From: Acidobacteria bacterium bin61
GTDB lineage: Bacteria > Acidobacteriota > Vicinamibacteria > Marinacidobacterales > Marinacidobacteraceae
DNA: 64,000 nucleotides
Assembly (NCBI GenBank): GCA_002238705.1
Contig: MPMW01000001.1
Coordinates: forward strand, 1 to 64,000
Direction of reading: 5' to 3'
Below, piece by piece: positions 31,487 through 38,341 of this stretch. A program made the translations under genes and the position numbers. The notes below the pieces were generated by a model. It was not told where the DNA came from. It saw only the letters and a list, made by a program, of their open reading frames with translations, and ran no database searches. How positions within the stretch are numbered: the first letter of the stretch is position 1; each line of letters begins with the position of its first letter.

Positions 31487-33637
31487 TTAGTTGAGGACCT
31501 GGTATCCGGGCTCGTCCTCGATTACGAGGATTCGCTGGTTGGCGGGAACGTTGCGCAGCACCCGGTGGCCGCCGCCGGGCCAGCGGATGGTGACCTCGGC
31601 CACCGTCGGGTGCTGGCCGAGCCCGAACTCCAGGATGGGGCTCGGCGTCACTCCGAAGCCGCCGCCGACCGCAACCTCCTGAAACTGGACCGGTGCATCG
31701 GGAGCATCGGTGACCCGGAGTTCCACCTGGGCCCCTACGGCGTCGGGATGGAGGCTCGACGCCTGGAGCTGGATGTGCAGCCACCCGTTCGGGTGGCGCA
31801 GTTGGGAGGCGGGGTTTCGGTAGAACCGGCTCTTCTGGCGGTCTCCCGGGAACGCGCCGCCGATGGGCACGAAGAGGTCCAGGTCCCCGTCGTGGTCCCA
31901 GTCGGCGAAGGTCGCGCCGTGCCCCTTCCCCAGGTCGTCCACGCCCGCTGAGGCGCTCACGTCGGCGAAGGTCCCGTCACCCAGGTTGCGGAACAGGCGG
32001 TTGGCCTCGAACCGTTCCATGGGAGGAGCGCCGACGCCGATGAAGATGTCGAGCCAGCCGTCGTTGTCGTAGTCGCCGAAGGTGGCGGCCATCGCACCCA
32101 GATTCCAAGAGAGTCCGGCGTCTTGGCTCACGTCGGTGAAAGAACCGTCGCGGTCATTCCGGTAGAGCGCCAGCCGGCTCCCCTCGGCGACCGCCTTCCC
32201 TTCGATGCGGCTCTGGAGGGCCACTTCCATATCGGACGCGAATCCGACGATGAAGATGTCGAGCCAGCCGTCGTTGTCGTAGTCGAAGAAGAACCCGACG
32301 AAACCCTCGTGCGGTGCGCCGAGACCGGCCGTCGCGGTGACGTTCTCGAATCCTGCGCCCTCGAGATTGCGATAGAGCAGGGGGCGGTCGAAGAAGTTGA
32401 CGACCAGCAGGTCGGGCCAGCCGTCGCCATCGTAGTCCCCGAACGCAGATCCGACGGAGCGTCCGTGGTCCGCCACCCCCATCGCCGCCCCGCGCTCGAC
32501 GAATCGGCCCTCCGGCGCCCCCAGGAAGAGCTCGTTGGGCGCGCCGCCCCGGGTAGCCACCCCGTTCGCGACATACAGATCGAGCAGGCCGTCGCGGTTC
32601 ACGTCGGCGACGGCCGCGGTGAACCCGTCCGCCGGGCTCGCCACCCCGGCAGCCGCGGCCACGTCCACGTAGCGGCCGCCGTCGTTGCGGTAGAGACTGT
32701 TCTGGTCGTCGCCGTCCCAGCCGTCGCGGGTCACGTAGAGGTCGGGATCGCCGTCCCGGTCGTAGTCGAAAAAGAGCGCCGACCAACCGCCGCGCGGATC
32801 GAAGAGCGCCGCGTCGAGGGCCGCGGACGTGAAGCTCGCGGCGCCCTCCTCGCGCAGGCGGTTCCGGTAGAGCGCGTGCGGATCCCGGATCCCGAGGGCG
32901 ACGAGATCGAGGTCCCCGTCCCCGTCGAAATCGGCCCAACCGCTGCCCCGGGCGCGCGACCACCGCTCGATCCCGACCTCGGCCGAGACTTCCTCGAACC
33001 GAAACGGCGAGCTCGCGCCGCGATCCGGGATCGCCAGCCGGTAGCGCTCCGGCAGCGCGCCCGGGTCGTCCCCCGCCTGCTCCGCGGCGACCATCAGGTT
33101 CCAGCGTGGTTCGAGCATCCCGGGCTCGAGATCCACCGCTTGCCGCAGCGCCGCGGAGGCGGGACCGGGGGCGCCCAGCCGCATCAGGGCCGCTCCCAGC
33201 GCCCGGAGGGTGGTGGGACTGTCGGGGGTTTCGCGAAGCACCACCTCGAAGTCGGCGGTGGCCGCCGCGAAGTTGCCGAGCCGCAACTGCGCGATCCCCC
33301 GCCAGTGGTACTGGCGCGGGTTCTGGCCGTCGAGCGCGATGGCGCGGGACAGGTGGTAGTCGGCCAACCGCAAGCTCGTGTAGCCGCGCTGGATGTAGGC
33401 GAGCCCCACGTAGAAGTGCGCTTGGTGGTGGTCCGGGTCCAGGGCGATCGCGTAGCGGAAGAGTTCGATGGCGCGGTCGTTGTTCCGGAGGCCCACCATC
33501 CGCAGGCCGTGCTGGAAGTGCTCTTCGGCTTCCTGTTGGCGGATGTCGGGGACGCCGTCCTGCGCCGCGGCCTGAATCAGTGGCAGCACCGCAAACGCCA
33601 GTGCAAGCGCCAGCGTCGGCGGGAACGAGCGTTTCAC
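31487..33637 (-). CDS. Secreted TPR/FG-GAP protein with ASPIC/UnbV-like end (CRTAC1-like)
   Basis: The 716-residue exported protein starts with a signal peptide ('LALALAFAVLPLIQAAAQ'). A TPR block covers about residues 35-200 ('AEEHFQHGLRMVGLRNNDRA' and 'PDHHQAHFYVGLAYIQRG'). Then come seven or more FG-GAP/VCBS repeats with calcium-loop sequences such as 'ADFDGDGDLDLVAL', 'FDYDRDGDPDLYVT', 'GDYDNDGWLDIFIG'. An UnbV/ASPIC-like C-terminal region follows ('TIRWPGGGHRVLRNVPANQR'). Proteins of this type are very common in Acidobacteriota and probably bind surface glycans or proteins. A terminator hairpin separates it from the TonB receptor upstream. Confidence 0.92.
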   Translation of the reverse strand: MKRSFPPTLALALAFAVLPLIQAAAQDGVPDIRQQEAEEHFQHGLRMVGLRNNDRAIELFRYAIALDPDHHQAHFYVGLAYIQRGYTSLRLADYHLSRAIALDGQNPRQYHWRGIAQLRLGNFAAATADFEVVLRETPDSPTTLRALGAALMRLGAPGPASAALRQAVDLEPGMLEPRWNLMVAAEQAGDDPGALPERYRLAIPDRGASSPFRFEEVSAEVGIERWSRARGSGWADFDGDGDLDLVALGIRDPHALYRNRLREEGAASFTSAALDAALFDPRGGWSALFFDYDRDGDPDLYVTRDGWDGDDQNSLYRNDGGRYVDVAAAAGVASPADGFTAAVADVNRDGLLDLYVANGVATRGGAPNELFLGAPEGRFVERGAAMGVADHGRSVGSAFGDYDGDGWPDLLVVNFFDRPLLYRNLEGAGFENVTATAGLGAPHEGFVGFFFDYDNDGWLDIFIVGFASDMEVALQSRIEGKAVAEGSRLALYRNDRDGSFTDVSQDAGLSWNLGAMAATFGDYDNDGWLDIFIGVGAPPMERFEANRLFRNLGDGTFADVSASAGVDDLGKGHGATFADWDHDGDLDLFVPIGGAFPGDRQKSRFYRNPASQLRHPNGWLHIQLQASSLHPDAVGAQVELRVTDAPDAPVQFQEVAVGGGFGVTPSPILEFGLGQHPTVAEVTIRWPGGGHRVLRNVPANQRILVIEDEPGYQVLN

Positions 33638-33657
33638 GCCGGTGACGATACGAGAAA

Positions 33658-33685
33658 GGGGCGGGGGCCCGAAGACCCCCGCCCC
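33658..33685 (-). terminator. Strong GC hairpin between the TonB receptor and FG-GAP genes
   Basis: Reading leftward, a perfect 10-bp stem (GGGGCGGGGG with CCCCCGCCCC) and an eight-base loop are followed by TTTCTCG. It lies 20 bp after the TonB receptor stop and before the next gene on the same strand, so it probably attenuates or ends the receptor transcript. The T-run is short (three), which weakens an intrinsic-terminator call. Confidence 0.6.
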
Positions 33686-33705
33686 AAGACGCGCGATGCG
33701 CGCCG

Positions 33706-36537
33706 TCAGTAGGTGATCTTGACGCCGATCATGAGCCGGCGCGGATCCACGAACCGCTCGCCGACCCCGAACACACTCGAACCAAAGGTCTGGGACGCGA
33801 CGTCTTCAGGAGATGTCGCGTTCATCAGGTTGAGCGCATCCACGAACACCTCGAACCGGGTCGTGTCGGCGAGGAACGTCGTCCTCGAAACCCGGAAATC
33901 CAACAGGTTCTGGTCGTCGAGCCGCTGCGACCCGGGGCTCTCCAGATAGACGCTTCGGCCGCCCTGGGGCAGGACGTCTCGCTCCACCCGTTCGCTCGCC
34001 CCCCACGGCTTGCCGTTGAAGTAGGCGTAGTTCCAGCCGAAGAGGATGTCGTAAGGCAGGAGCAGCGTCCCGGTGATCCGGAAGGTGTGGGTCCGGTCGT
34101 TCAGCAGGTTCCCGGCTGCGTTGATGAACTGGTTCGGGTCCTTGGCCAGCGAACTTCCGTACACGCGGGTGGTCTGGCTCGACGCCGCCCCGAACCCGCT
34201 GGAGGGAAGAAGCCCGTAGGCCTTCGACCAGACATAGGAGACCTGCGCCTGCCAGTTGTCGGACATCCGCTTGTCGAGGCCGAATACGAAAGCGTTGTAG
34301 TCCATGTACATCGGATCGCAGCGGTAGGAAACACCCTCGCAGTCCACGTTGCTCAGACGGTAGAGCCGCTGGTTGGGATCCGAGGTGATGGGATAAACGT
34401 CTAACGTCTGACCGTTGCTGAAAGTGTGCGGAACGGTCGTGTAGGTCGCGTTGTCCACGTTCCAGCCCAGCAGGTCGTTCTGATCCTTGCGGACGTAGGT
34501 GAAGTTGAACGCCAGGCTGGTGCCGAGCTCCCGATCGAAGCCGATCGACATCTGGTCGGTGACCGGCGACCGGGAATTGGGGTCATATCGGCTGTCGGTG
34601 CTCGCCTCGTATTTCGGACCCTCGATGTCGTACCTCCCGGTGTCCTCGTTCCAGTAGAACTCCTGCTGGCTGCCCTGTCCGGGATGGAGAGCGTGCAACT
34701 CGCCAGTGATCGCGGTCCGGTAGAAGCGCCCCCAGTTGCCGCGGAGGACGGTCCTGGCGTCGTCGTCTAGCCGGATGTTGAAGCCGAGCCGCGGCCCGAT
34801 GTTGGTCCAACTGAACTGCTCTCCCGCACCGGACACGGTTCCCTGCTCGTCGAAGGTGAGCGCCACGAGGTCGTTTACCAGCAGGTCGTCCACGTCCTGG
34901 CTGAGACCGCGCACCGACTCAATCCGCACCCCCGCGGACACGGTGACGCGGTTCCCGACGTTGATGAGGTCCTCAACGTACGCGGACGTCTCCTTGAACT
35001 GGCCCCCGATGTTGTAGGTCGTACCGGTGAGGATCCCGTAGGGACTGCCGTCGCCGTTGATGTAGTAGCGGACCCCGCCCGGGTAGTTGGGGCCAGGAAC
35101 GTAGCCGCCGTGGATGCTGTGGGAGCCGTCCGTGTACACGACGCCGAACTTGAAGTCATGGTCCGCGCCCATCCAGTCGCTGGCGAAGTGGCTGACCTTG
35201 GCCTTCACGTCGGTGCGGGCCTGCTTGAAGATGTCGTACCACGTGTAGCCACCGTAGTGAAATCCGTTGTCGATGTCGACGGTGTTGGGGACTCCGGGGT
35301 TGTTCGACTCGCTCAGGTCACGCGGAGAGTAGAAGCCCGATACTCCGACCTCATAGAAGGTTTCGGAGCTCAGGACGTGGGTGATGCGCCCGAAGGTCAC
35401 CGAGGGGTTCTTGCCGCTGAAGGTCGCGATCGTGGAGAAGGGGCGGGTCACCGACGGCGTGGCTGGAATGACCCAGATGTCGTCGTGGTAGGTGTGCATG
35501 AACTTGACGTTCGGGGTGAGATCCGCCGTCAGTTTCCAGAACATGCGGTGAGCGCCGAACTTGCGGGGGAACTGCGGATCCGCCCCCGGCTGGGTGTCCC
35601 AGTCCTGCAGGTACTGGTAGTTGGCGTACAGCCACGCCCGGTCCCGGATGATCGGCCCCCCGCCATGGATCGTGTAGTCGTCGTAGCGGTCCCGGTTGTA
35701 CCCCCAGCCGCTCGGGTCCTCCTCGCCGTCGGCGTTCAGCTTGATGGGCTGCGTGGTCAGCGAGCTGTGCTGCTTGTAGCCGGAAGCCGTGATGGTGATG
35801 TCGTTCGTGCCCTGCTTGGTCACCACGTTGAAGACGGCCCCCGCCGCGCTTCCGTGCTCCGCAGACGCCCCGAGGGAAACGATCTCCATTTCCTCGATCA
35901 GGTCGGTGGCGGGCCACGGCCAGGCGGCGCCGGACACCGGGGCGGTGAAGTCCACCCCGTCCATCAGGTACTTGTTCTCGTCCACTCCGGAGCCGAACGC
36001 GGAGACGCGGCTGCTGGTCCCGCTCGTCGGGTTCGTGGCCGACATTCCGGGCGCCGACTTCGTGAAGTCGAAGAAGCTGAACCGGCGGAGCGGAGTGTTC
36101 TCCATGTATTCGCTCGAATAGTTCGTGGACACCCCGGACTTCCGGGTGTCCACCACCGGGGTCTCTCCGGTGACCGTCACGGTCTCGGCGACGGTGGCGA
36201 GGGTGAGGGAGGCGTTCCGCTCGACCGTGCCACCAACCAGCACCTGCATCCCCTCCTCGATGTACGTCCCGAAGCCCGGGAGTTCGATCGTCAGGGTGTA
36301 GTCGCCGGGAGGCAGGTTGGGGAAGCGGTATTGCCCGGAGGCGTTCGTGACCGCCATCCGCGGACCGCCGGGAAGCTGCTCCGAGGCGACGCTCACCGTC
36401 GCCCCCGGAAGCACGAGTCCCTGATCGTCGGAGACGCTCCCCAGAATCGTGCCGGTGATTTGGCCGAACGCCGGGCCGGCGGCAAGGACGAGCCCGAGCG
36501 CCAGCAGGCTTCCAACCATTCTTCGAGTCATGGCCAT
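33706..36537 (-). CDS. TonB-dependent receptor, Oar-like, with N-terminal CarboxypepD-regulatory domain
   Basis: This is a 943-residue outer-membrane protein. The signal peptide ('MVGSLLALGLVLAAGPAFGQ') is followed by a carboxypeptidase-regulatory Ig-like domain (about residues 30-115; 'GTILGSVSDDQGLVLPGATV'). A plug domain follows ('VVDTRKSGVSTNYSSEYMEN', 'LMDGVDFTAP'), then a long beta-barrel rich in aromatic strand ends. The chain ends in 'RRLMIGVKITY', a typical C-terminal aromatic outer-membrane signature. The start was chosen at the ATG after a GAGGGG ribosome site. Such receptors import large or unknown substrates in Acidobacteriota; the substrate here is unknown. No TonB/ExbBD genes are near. 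Confidence 0.93.
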   Translation of the reverse strand: MAMTRRMVGSLLALGLVLAAGPAFGQITGTILGSVSDDQGLVLPGATVSVASEQLPGGPRMAVTNASGQYRFPNLPPGDYTLTIELPGFGTYIEEGMQVLVGGTVERNASLTLATVAETVTVTGETPVVDTRKSGVSTNYSSEYMENTPLRRFSFFDFTKSAPGMSATNPTSGTSSRVSAFGSGVDENKYLMDGVDFTAPVSGAAWPWPATDLIEEMEIVSLGASAEHGSAAGAVFNVVTKQGTNDITITASGYKQHSSLTTQPIKLNADGEEDPSGWGYNRDRYDDYTIHGGGPIIRDRAWLYANYQYLQDWDTQPGADPQFPRKFGAHRMFWKLTADLTPNVKFMHTYHDDIWVIPATPSVTRPFSTIATFSGKNPSVTFGRITHVLSSETFYEVGVSGFYSPRDLSESNNPGVPNTVDIDNGFHYGGYTWYDIFKQARTDVKAKVSHFASDWMGADHDFKFGVVYTDGSHSIHGGYVPGPNYPGGVRYYINGDGSPYGILTGTTYNIGGQFKETSAYVEDLINVGNRVTVSAGVRIESVRGLSQDVDDLLVNDLVALTFDEQGTVSGAGEQFSWTNIGPRLGFNIRLDDDARTVLRGNWGRFYRTAITGELHALHPGQGSQQEFYWNEDTGRYDIEGPKYEASTDSRYDPNSRSPVTDQMSIGFDRELGTSLAFNFTYVRKDQNDLLGWNVDNATYTTVPHTFSNGQTLDVYPITSDPNQRLYRLSNVDCEGVSYRCDPMYMDYNAFVFGLDKRMSDNWQAQVSYVWSKAYGLLPSSGFGAASSQTTRVYGSSLAKDPNQFINAAGNLLNDRTHTFRITGTLLLPYDILFGWNYAYFNGKPWGASERVERDVLPQGGRSVYLESPGSQRLDDQNLLDFRVSRTTFLADTTRFEVFVDALNLMNATSPEDVASQTFGSSVFGVGERFVDPRRLMIGVKITY

Positions 36538-36709
36538 CAAATCCCCTCGATAAGAGTTACGGAACATTGGAGACCGGCTGGAGCCGGCTTCATTGCAACT
36601 CCCGACGTTACGCGGCTTTAGCCCCGCGTGTCAATCGGCTATTGCCGGTGGCTGAATTGCTCGTTCAGACCTGCGGCGAACCTCTTGTCGGGAATCGGCG
36701 CCACGCCGT

Positions 36710-36840
36710 TCAGAACACCCAGGGCTCCTCGCGCACCATGGTCGCCTCGCAGCCGAGCGCGGTGTTCAGGGCCCGCCGGACCTCGAACATGTGAGGTCCG
36801 GGCCGTGCATCCAGCAGCGGATGTCAACGCGCCGGTATCC
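36710..36840 (-). pseudogene. Remnant of a mazF-like toxin gene, C-terminal part
   Basis: In the 366-bp gap upstream of the TonB receptor gene, codons from 36790 back to the stop at 36710-36712 encode 'MFEVRRALNTALGCEATM' and then 'VREEPWVF'. The same stretch in the intact mazF 0.95 kb away reads 'MFEVCRALNTALGCEATM', then 'MREEPWVF'. The DNA is likewise very similar. Upstream the similarity continues weakly (Asp-Ile-...-Trp against Asp-Leu-...-Trp) but with a frame change of one base, and no toxin body remains. It looks like a duplicated and decayed toxin end, separated from the living mazEF by a VapBC pair. The remaining bases of the gap show no other gene. Confidence 0.8.
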
Positions 36841-36903
36841 CGTCCCCTTCCGGGCGCCCCGGTAGTGCGGGAGTGGCGCGCTGCCGGCCTGGCTGGCGCC
36901 CGG

Positions 36904-37329
36904 TCAGGCGTCGCTTGCCGGCAGCATCGATAGCCGTTCGCAATGCGCGGGACGGACCACCCCGAAGTGCCGGCGATCCAGGGTCGCCACCTTCGTCTCT
37001 CCGAGCGACTCGCAGACGGCAATCACCGCCGCATCGACGAATCCCGGATCCAGGTACTGGTACTGCCGCTCAAGTTCAGCGGCGCGCTGTCGTTCCGATG
37101 CGCCGAGCTCGGCCACGAGGTAAGCCCCTGCGTTGACATCCTCGATGAAGATCCGCCAGACGTCCGGCTCGAGGCGCTTGCGAATCCAGGAGTCGATTTC
37201 GACCAGGGTCGGCGCCACGATGACGAGCGGCTCCCGAGCTTCACTGAAGAGGCGCGAGCAGACCTCGTGCCGGGCGTCATCCCGATCGAGGGCCGCCAGG
37301 ACCGGGCCGGTGTCGAGCACCAGGGCCAT
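36904..37329 (-). CDS. VapC-like PIN-domain toxin
   Basis: This 141-residue PIN protein begins 'MALVLDTGPVLAALDRDD', with the first acidic residue, then 'IVAPTLVEIDSWIRKRL' (Glu), 'DPGFVDAAVIAVCESLGE' (Asp) and 'VATLDRRHFGVVRP' (Asp). All four PIN carboxylates are present, so it should be an active RNase. The ATG overlaps the stop of the antitoxin gene by one base (TGATG); a TTG one codon upstream is not needed. Target RNA is unknown; related VapCs cut tRNA or the sarcin-ricin loop. Confidence 0.92.
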   Translation of the reverse strand: MALVLDTGPVLAALDRDDARHEVCSRLFSEAREPLVIVAPTLVEIDSWIRKRLEPDVWRIFIEDVNAGAYLVAELGASERQRAAELERQYQYLDPGFVDAAVIAVCESLGETKVATLDRRHFGVVRPAHCERLSMLPASDA

Positions 37330-37568
37330 CAACTGAGCCAGGAAGTGCTCGCCGGAGAATCCTCGTCCTCGACGCTTCGGTGGGACAGGTTTGCGCCCCC
37401 GCTCCGCCCAATCCCCAGCCGGGGCCGCTCCCGGGACCGGATTTCCGAGGCTTGGCGCGACACGATTTCGCTCAGGACGGCGTTCAGGGAAACGCCGCGC
37501 CGCCCCGCCTCGGCGCGCAGGGTCTCCAGATCGTCCGCTTCGGCAGTAAGGGTGGTGCGGCGTTTCAT
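37329..37568 (-). CDS. VapB-type ribbon-helix-helix antitoxin
   Basis: A 79-residue protein starting 'MKRRTTLTAEADDLETLRAE' with 'GVSLNAVLSEIVSRQASEIR', a ribbon-helix-helix pattern for DNA binding and dimerisation. The C-terminal half (rich in Arg and Ser) would wrap the toxin. The gene is translationally coupled to the PIN toxin gene. I chose the ATG giving the standard N-terminus; the frame is open 14 codons more. Autoregulation is expected, but no clear operator is seen upstream, where 96 bp separate it from mazF. Confidence 0.85.
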   Translation of the reverse strand: MKRRTTLTAEADDLETLRAEAGRRGVSLNAVLSEIVSRQASEIRSRERPRLGIGRSGGANLSHRSVEDEDSPASTSWLS

Positions 37569-37664
37569 GGTGGAATTGAGCCCAGCATCAGCATCTGATG
37601 CAGGAATCACGATCTTTCTCGACGCGCGACCACAAGACAGCTACCGCAGCGCCGGCGCATCCCT

Positions 37665-38024
37665 TCAGAATACCCAGGGCTCCTCGCGCATCATCGTGGC
37701 CTCGCAGCCGAGCGCGGTGTTCAGCGCCCGGCAGACCTCGAACATCCGGCTGGACCCGAGGCGGCCGATCCATTGGTGCAGATCGGCTCGCGGGACGGTC
37801 TGGACATGGTCCAGATTCACTACGGAGTCCTGATTCAGACCCTCGAACCTTCCCACGCCCACCTCGCTTCGGATACCCCGAATCGTGGTCGTGACGGGCG
37901 CCACCACCACGGTGTGCATCCGGTTCACGACATCGTTCCGGGTCAGCACCAGCACCGGACGCCGCCGATCCGGTGGAGCGAACCGATAGAACCAGAGGTC
38001 ACCACGCCTCAGGGTTCGCGCCAC
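37665..38024 (-). CDS. mazF: MazF-family mRNA interferase toxin
   Basis: This 119-residue protein shows the MazF/PemK fold: 'LRRGDLWFYRFAPPDRRRPV', 'LVLTRNDVVNRMHTVVVAPV', 'TTTIRGIRSEVGVG', 'DSVVNLDHVQTVPRADLHQW'. MazF toxins cut mRNA (or tRNA/rRNA) at short sequences and stop translation; the cutting sequence is not predictable here. The start overlaps the antitoxin gene by 16 bp. A decayed copy of its 3' end occurs about 950 bp away (36710-36840). Confidence 0.93.
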   Translation of the reverse strand: MARTLRRGDLWFYRFAPPDRRRPVLVLTRNDVVNRMHTVVVAPVTTTIRGIRSEVGVGRFEGLNQDSVVNLDHVQTVPRADLHQWIGRLGSSRMFEVCRALNTALGCEATMMREEPWVF

Positions 38025-38248
38025 GCCGCGGCCGCCTCCGTCCAGCCTTCGAGTTCCTCCTCAATGGGTGGGAAATTGGGTCCATAGCCGTGGGCGTACT
38101 CCTCGGCGATCGTTTTTTCCTCGCGGCGGCGAAGGTAACCCTCCGCGATCCGCCGAACGACCTCGGAGCGGCCCAGCTCGCGCACGAGCTCGTCCGCGTC
38201 GAAGCGCGCAAGCAGATCCTCGGAGAAATTGATCTGTACAGCCTTCAT
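38009..38248 (-). CDS. mazE: RHH antitoxin of the MazF pair
   Basis: The 79-residue protein starts 'MKAVQINFSEDLLARFDADE' with a helix pair ('LVRELGRSEVVRRIAEGYLR'), a CopG/MetJ-like ribbon-helix-helix form often paired with MazF in place of the AbrB-fold MazE. The acidic C-terminus ('FPPIEEELEGWTEAAAAW') is likely the toxin-binding arm. A short inverted repeat CCATA-gaaaca-TATGG lies 12 bp upstream and may be part of its operator. Confidence 0.85.
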   Translation of the reverse strand: MKAVQINFSEDLLARFDADELVRELGRSEVVRRIAEGYLRRREEKTIAEEYAHGYGPNFPPIEEELEGWTEAAAAWREP

Positions 38249-38260
38249 GTGGACAATTTA

Positions 38261-38276
38261 CCATAGAAACATATGG
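38261..38276. promoter_or_regulatory. Short palindrome between mazEF and the divergent phosphatase-fold gene
   Basis: CCATA and TATGG flank six bases in an AT-rich stretch (unusual for this genome) just upstream of the RHH antitoxin gene. The position suits autoregulation of mazEF. If it is an operator, the first in-frame ATG of the divergent gene (38273) falls within it, which supports the later GTG start at 38342. Confidence 0.3.
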
Positions 38277-38341
38277 GTGACATCCAACATCACCGCCCGC
38301 TCCAATCACCGGCGCCGCGAGGCTCGGGCGATAATCGCCGC

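Noticed and set aside
29825-31951. 708-codon open frame on the plus strand
   Set aside because: Antisense to the ALDH7 gene and part of the FG-GAP gene; no motif and biased composition.
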